Assembly (NCBI GenBank): GCA_947630125.1 | Contig: CANRGO010000006.1 | Span: 1-48,356, forward strand | DNA length: 48,356 bases | From: an uncultured Lachnospiraceae bacterium | GTDB taxonomy: Bacteria; Bacillota; Clostridia; Lachnospirales; Lachnospiraceae | Direction of reading: 5' to 3' | In this document: piece by piece, positions 44,859 to 48,356 of the stretch | How positions within the stretch are numbered: position 1 is the stretch's first letter | Layout of the letters: every line of letters begins with the position of its first letter | Notes under the pieces: model-generated | Told to the model about the DNA's origin: nothing | Databases searched by the model: none | What the model saw: only the letters and a program-made list of their open reading frames with translations | Translations under genes and position numbers: made by a program

Positions 44859-45365
44859 ATGGATCAGAACAAAGTGGGAAGTTTCATAAAAGAACTTCGA
44901 AAAGTAAAAAATCTTACACAGGAGCAGTTGGCAGAGGAATTTTCTGTTTCTAGAAGAACAGTATCCAGATGGGAAACAGGAAACAATATGCCAGACTTAG
45001 ACATCCTAATTGAAATGTCAGATTTTTTTGAAGTTGATCTCCGCGAAATTTTAGATGGAGAAAGGAAACATGTGAAAATGAATGAAGAATTGAGAGAAAC
45101 AGTTATGAAGGTTGCGGAGTACAGTAATGAAGGAAAGAAGAAAATGGCAAAAGTCACGCTTATTTATTTCATCCTTGGAATTATTTCAATTGTTATAAAT
45201 CAAGGAATGAGATTCTTTGAGTTACCCTCAACCTTTTGGATTGGATTTCTTGAAGGAACAACTAGTGGAATAACTCTGGCAGCAATGATACTCGGGGTAC
45301 TTTACATAACAGGAGCGATGGCAAAAATTCGAGAATTTAAGTTGAGATTATTAAAGAGAAAGTGA
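44859..45365 (+). CDS. XRE-family regulator with membrane C-terminus
   Basis: 168 residues: an N-terminal Cro/CI-type helix-turn-helix (LTQEQLAEEFSVSRRTVSRWETGNNMPD) and a C-terminal pair of membrane segments (VTLIYFILGIISIVI and TSGITLAAMILGVLYITGA). Membrane-tethered XRE regulators of this layout are common in Firmicutes; targets are unknown. AAGGAGG before the ATG. Confidence 0.9.
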   Translation: MDQNKVGSFIKELRKVKNLTQEQLAEEFSVSRRTVSRWETGNNMPDLDILIEMSDFFEVDLREILDGERKHVKMNEELRETVMKVAEYSNEGKKKMAKVTLIYFILGIISIVINQGMRFFELPSTFWIGFLEGTTSGITLAAMILGVLYITGAMAKIREFKLRLLKRK

Positions 45366-45373
45366 TGGGTTTG

Positions 45374-45412
45374 AAAAGCTCCGAAGAGTTTATCTCTTCA
45401 GGAGCTTTTTAT
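45374..45412 (+). terminator. Terminator after the XRE gene
   Basis: AAAAGCTCC-gAAGAG pairs with CTCTTc-aGGAGCTTTTT, a long stem with a T5 run, also serving the convergent lipoprotein gene. Confidence 0.9.
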
Positions 45413-45447
45413 ATTCAGAAGTGTTCCATAACTTGTTGCGTGATATA

Positions 45448-45912
45448 CTACTTTATTGTAAATGGCGTAGAAACATAGTATTGTTTGTATAGGTTGTTTT
45501 CTATTTCAGAAATTTTCGTAATAATACGGTAATCTCCAGTTGGTAGTGCGCCATAGATTTCTCTCCAATTATAATCCATCTGTCTCGTTCCGCTTTCATC
45601 AATCATATAACCTATATCAATGAACTCAGCTCCTTGATTAATATATGGAAGAGTATACCACTTTTTATTTTTATGAACTTCAATCACAAACCACTCATCT
45701 AAAGAACATTCGTTATTGCCACTATAAGTGGTTGAGATGGAAATATCGGTGGATGTTATTGAATCGTCGACTACTGTAGTAGTGGCACTGTTTAATTGAT
45801 TAAGGTCAAAATAAGAACTTTCAACCATATTACTGGGAGTGCTACATCCATTGGTAAAGAAAGTAAAAGTAAGTAATAGAATTAAAACAATCCATTTTTC
45901 TTGGTTTCTCAT
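45448..45912 (-). CDS. Lipoprotein with bacterial Ig-like domain
   Basis: 154 residues. Signal peptide with lipobox FFTNGC (Cys about 23), so it is a substrate for Lgt. The mature part has the pattern of the Big_14-type Ig-like domain (EWFVIEVHKNKKWYTLPY ... YNWREIYGALPTGDYRIITKI, both split). Related domains occur near antibiotic-sensing genes, but the role here is unknown. ATG 45912 follows AAGGAG by nine bases; the longer frame to 45963 overlaps the promoter. Confidence 0.8.
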   Translation of the reverse strand: MRNQEKWIVLILLLTFTFFTNGCSTPSNMVESSYFDLNQLNSATTTVVDDSITSTDISISTTYSGNNECSLDEWFVIEVHKNKKWYTLPYINQGAEFIDIGYMIDESGTRQMDYNWREIYGALPTGDYRIITKISEIENNLYKQYYVSTPFTIK

Positions 45913-45954
45913 AAAAACACACTCCTTATTGTAAAATTTTGTACTATACTGATT

Positions 45955-45983
45955 ATTATACATGTTATAATACTATTAATCAA
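45955..45983 (-). promoter_or_regulatory. Promoter of the lipoprotein gene
   Basis: On the minus strand TTGATT (45983-45978) and TATAAT (45960-45955) are exactly 17 bp apart. Confidence 0.7.
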
Positions 45984-46071
45984 TTGCCTGAATATTTCAT
46001 TTGGAATTGATTTAGAGTATTATGTGACTTAAATAAAATCACTTGTAATAAATATACAGCTTAGGAGACAT

Positions 46072-46866
46072 ATGAAGAAACTGGCTATAGCAATAATGAA
46101 TATGATGCAAAATAAAAAACTACTTTTTTATCGGGAGTATGAAAAATTTTACACAATGACAACCAAGTCTAGGGCGTTTCAATCCTTTTGTGAAGATGCC
46201 TTTGGAAAAGATTTTTCACAGGATGGTTTCAGTGACATTACCCAAATTGATATGATGTTTCAATATATCTCAGATGGTATGGATTGTCATATTTTAGATA
46301 TTGGCTGCGGGAATGGGAAAATGCTTGGTTACATACAGGAAAAGACAAATAGCTTTATTTATGGATTTGATTACTCAAAGAATGCAATTAAACTTGCAAA
46401 AAAACTTTATCCAAATCGTTCGGATTTTCGAAGGGGTGTTATTGGTGAGATACAATACCCGGAAAGCGCGTTTGATCTTATTGTTTCGATGGATACCATA
46501 TATTTTGCAAAGGATATGAAATACTTAGTGGCTCAAGTAAAAACCTGGCTAAAACCTAGTGGTGTATTTTTTATAGGATATCAGGAAGGTGATGTTATGC
46601 CGAAGACAGAATCTTTGGACAAAACAGAGATTGTGAAGGCGCTCAGATACAATCATTTAAAATATGAAGCATTAGATATTACAGAGCAAACCTATCAAAT
46701 GCTTAAGAGAAAACGTGAAGCAGCGAAGACATATCGCGAGAAATTTATAGAAGAAGGAAACAGCATGTGGTTTGACATGCTTATGTATCAAACAGCTTGC
46801 TGTGAGCAGTCGTATGAAGACTTTGCAAGAAAAATGTCACGATATATTTTTGTGGTTAGAAAATAG
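46072..46866 (+). CDS. Class I SAM-dependent methyltransferase
   Basis: 264 residues. SAM-binding motif I is ILDIGCGNGKML, followed by the acidic GFDYS end of strand 2 and FDLIVSMDTIYF as motif IV. It looks like a small-molecule methylase (Methyltransf_11/25), with no sign of an RNA- or DNA-binding domain. The substrate is unknown. TTAGGAG before the ATG. Confidence 0.87.
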   Translation: MKKLAIAIMNMMQNKKLLFYREYEKFYTMTTKSRAFQSFCEDAFGKDFSQDGFSDITQIDMMFQYISDGMDCHILDIGCGNGKMLGYIQEKTNSFIYGFDYSKNAIKLAKKLYPNRSDFRRGVIGEIQYPESAFDLIVSMDTIYFAKDMKYLVAQVKTWLKPSGVFFIGYQEGDVMPKTESLDKTEIVKALRYNHLKYEALDITEQTYQMLKRKREAAKTYREKFIEEGNSMWFDMLMYQTACCEQSYEDFARKMSRYIFVVRK

Positions 46867-46943
46867 AGAATGACACTGCCAGTTGCTTTTTTGATTAGGA
46901 GCAAAGAATCATCGCTGTAACTAAAAAAGAAATACTATAGTTG

Positions 46944-46992
46944 TTGACGTACAGATAACCGTACATTATAATAAATGTACAGAATAACGTAC
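46944..46992 (+). promoter_or_regulatory. Promoter and four-site operator of yefM-yoeB
   Basis: TTGACG (46944-46949) and TATAAT (46967-46972) are 17 bp apart. Four GTAC cores stand at 46949, 46961, 46977 and 46989, that is with spacings 12, 16 and 12, symmetric about the -10 box. The inner pair forms GTACAT...ATGTAC. The YefM family is known to bind TGTACA-type palindromes, so this is the autoregulatory site. Confidence 0.85.
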
Positions 46993-47009
46993 GAAATGGA
47001 GGAGCACTT

Positions 47010-47276
47010 ATGTTAGCAGTGAACTTTACAACCTTAAGAGATAATATGAAGACATATATGGATAAAATCACAGATGATTATGAGACGATGATAATTACAA
47101 GAAAGGATAACAAAAATATTGTTATGCTATCTGAAGAATCCTATAATAATATGATGGAAAATATCCATGTCATGGGAAATAAAAGCAATTACGATTGGTT
47201 GACGGAATCAAAAACTCAGTTAGAAAATGGAATGGTATCAATGCATGATCTTTTTGAGGTTGGAGCGGATGAATAA
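47010..47276 (+). CDS. yefM: Antitoxin of the Phd/YefM family
   Basis: 88 residues: N-terminal DNA-binding fold (NFTTLRDNMKTYMDKI, IITRKDNKNIVMLSEESYNNM) and a disordered C-terminus that neutralises YoeB. GGAGGAG upstream. It overlaps the toxin gene by eight bases, keeping the two coupled. Confidence 0.93.
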   Translation: MLAVNFTTLRDNMKTYMDKITDDYETMIITRKDNKNIVMLSEESYNNMMENIHVMGNKSNYDWLTESKTQLENGMVSMHDLFEVGADE

Positions 47277-47532
47277 AGTATTTACAAAAAATGGTTGGGA
47301 TGATTACATATATTGGCAGACGGAAGATAGAAAAATCCTAAGAAAAATAAATCAATTAATTGATGATATTGCTAGAAGTGGAAATGAAGGCTTAGGAAAG
47401 CCAGAACCACTAAGTGGGAATCTGGCTGGATTTTGGAGCAGAAGAATTAATGATAAAGATCGGTTAATATATAAAATTGACAAAGATAATATTTACATTC
47501 TAGCTTGCAGATATCATTATGGTGATAAGTGA
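47269..47532 (+). CDS. yoeB: Toxin YoeB, ribosome-dependent mRNA interferase
   Basis: 87 residues of RelE fold. It has the family segments WDDYIYWQTEDRKILRKIN and GKPEPLSGNLAGFWSRRINDKDRLIYKI, and the C-terminal CRYHYGDK with the catalytic His and Tyr. Glu (about 47), Arg and His of the active site are in place, so it should be active. ATG 47269 lies within the antitoxin gene; the GGAG just before it gives the site. Confidence 0.93.
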   Translation: MNKVFTKNGWDDYIYWQTEDRKILRKINQLIDDIARSGNEGLGKPEPLSGNLAGFWSRRINDKDRLIYKIDKDNIYILACRYHYGDK

Positions 47533-47648
47533 GACTGGATTAGTTTTCACAATACTTGGATATTCAATTCTTTATAGAGGAACCTTCTAGTTTTTAGGTG
47601 ATACTACAAGACAATTCTCTCGTTTAGCGATTCTGAACGATGCGTTGC

Positions 47649-47694
47649 TTTACAATAAAATGCTCTAGAGATAGAATATATTTGTAAAACAAAT
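47649..47694 (+). promoter_or_regulatory. Promoter and palindromic operator of the second XRE gene
   Basis: TTTACA (47649-47654) and TAGAAT (47672-47677) are 17 bp apart. ATTTGT-aaa-ACAAAT (47680-47694) covers the expected transcription start, a place typical of self-repression by XRE proteins. Confidence 0.6.
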
Positions 47695-47710
47695 GTATCG
47701 GAGGGGAAGA

Positions 47711-48301
47711 ATGGGACAGCATATTGGAGAAGTTATCAGTCACTACAGGCAAGTAAACAAAATGACGCAGGATGAATTTGCAGCTAGGCTTGGTGTAACA
47801 CCACAGGCAGTGAGTAAATGGGAAAGAGGTAATGGTCTTCCGGATATTAGTTTTTTGACTGGGATTATAAAGATTTTGGGAATTAGTGCAGATACATTAT
47901 TAGATTTAGAAGAGAAGATTGTTGAAAATGGAAATTTGATTGCAGTCACAGAAATTCGTAACAACCTTGTTGCAGAACCATTAGTTTTGGAATTTGGTGA
48001 AGCAATCATTCCCGCCATAGTGGAAGGTCTAAAAACGGATTATCTTGAGTCAAACATGTATCAAAATCTTATCGATTTGGTTTGTGAAAGCTGTGAAAGA
48101 ATGTATGCAGAAATCATTAATAAACAGCTTGTTAAAATGATGGTTGATACATTAAAACTACAATATCCAGGAGTAGCAGATGGTCTTATTCCAGAAAAAG
48201 TATCCTATTTACAGCTACAACGAGAACTTCAAAAACGACTACTTTCAGGTGAATCCATCAGAAATCTGATTCACATTCTAGAACAAATGGAGGAAGAATG
48301 A
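47711..48301 (+). CDS. XRE-family transcriptional regulator
   Basis: 196 residues: an N-terminal helix-turn-helix (MTQDEFAARLGVTPQAVSKWERGNGLPD) and a C-terminal helical domain of about 120 residues that I cannot assign. CGGAGGGG lies just before ATG 47711; the ATG at 47693 would read through that site. The stop overlaps the next start (ATGA), so the following gene is probably its partner. Confidence 0.9.
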   Translation: MGQHIGEVISHYRQVNKMTQDEFAARLGVTPQAVSKWERGNGLPDISFLTGIIKILGISADTLLDLEEKIVENGNLIAVTEIRNNLVAEPLVLEFGEAIIPAIVEGLKTDYLESNMYQNLIDLVCESCERMYAEIINKQLVKMMVDTLKLQYPGVADGLIPEKVSYLQLQRELQKRLLSGESIRNLIHILEQMEEE

Positions 48302-48356
48302 TAGATTTTCTGATTGAAGCGGGTTTGCCAGACCATCACTCCGTGTTATACTTATA
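48298..48356 (+). CDS. Start of a gene running off the window
   Basis: An ATG overlapping the XRE stop is preceded by GGAGGAAG and opens a frame of 19 codons (MIDFLIEAGLPDHHSVLY) to the window edge. Too short to identify; coupling to the regulator suggests a common function. Confidence 0.6.
   Translation, partial: MIDFLIEAGLPDHHSVLYL

Overview
The window is a piece of low-GC Firmicutes chromosome. Its AT-rich codon use, AGGAGG ribosome-binding sites, C-minus S4, four-cysteine adenylate kinase, lengthened L17, KOW protein between map and infA, and ecfA1-ecfA2-ecfT-truA-rplM-rpsI downstream of rplQ suggest a clostridial anaerobe, probably Lachnospiraceae. The family assignment is inference. 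No rRNA, tRNA, CRISPR array or intact insertion sequence was seen.

Region 1 (1-2300) holds the end of a maltose-acetyltransferase-like gene, a low-molecular-weight phosphatase, an ABC exporter pair in which both genes carry large internal deletions, and a thioredoxin-type arsenate reductase. Region 2 (2301-7590) has a MerR regulator divergent from a YqhD-type alcohol dehydrogenase with a classic 19-bp-spacer MerR promoter, then a LysR regulator, a formate/nitrite channel and a Kef/NapA-type antiporter, mostly single units with their own terminators. Region 3 (7650-12792) is an operon of five genes: an ECF S-component-like membrane protein, a fused double ECF ATPase, an EcfT, a PHP-domain metal phosphoesterase and an RpiR/MurR-type SIS regulator. 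Its substrate is not evident and it is the best candidate for an uncharacterised transport and catabolism system. It converges on ktrBA potassium uptake (12787-14845).

Region 4 (14991-20075) has an ABC-F protein, a DUF2752 protein, two small membrane proteins starting MDNNN, an RlmI-like methyltransferase and lgt. Region 5 (20084-37201) is the full S10-spc-alpha cluster from rpsJ to rplQ, including secY, adk, map, a KOW protein, infA and rpmJ. It begins at a clear promoter with a long structured leader. Several gaps hold short perfect hairpins without T-runs, and rpsM and rpsD have structured upstream regions. Region 6 (37209-42667) has an M15 peptidase on the minus strand, the general ECF energising module, truA, and rplM-rpsI behind a consensus promoter and an L13-type leader.

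Region 7 (42668-48356) is accessory. Two tandem structured modules lie just after rpsI: each has a long terminator hairpin with an identical core followed by a second closed stem, while the outer stems differ but still pair. They are followed by a gene remnant, a DUF4143-type ATPase, two XRE regulators, a lipoprotein, a methyltransferase and a yefM-yoeB toxin-antitoxin pair with a symmetric four-site operator.
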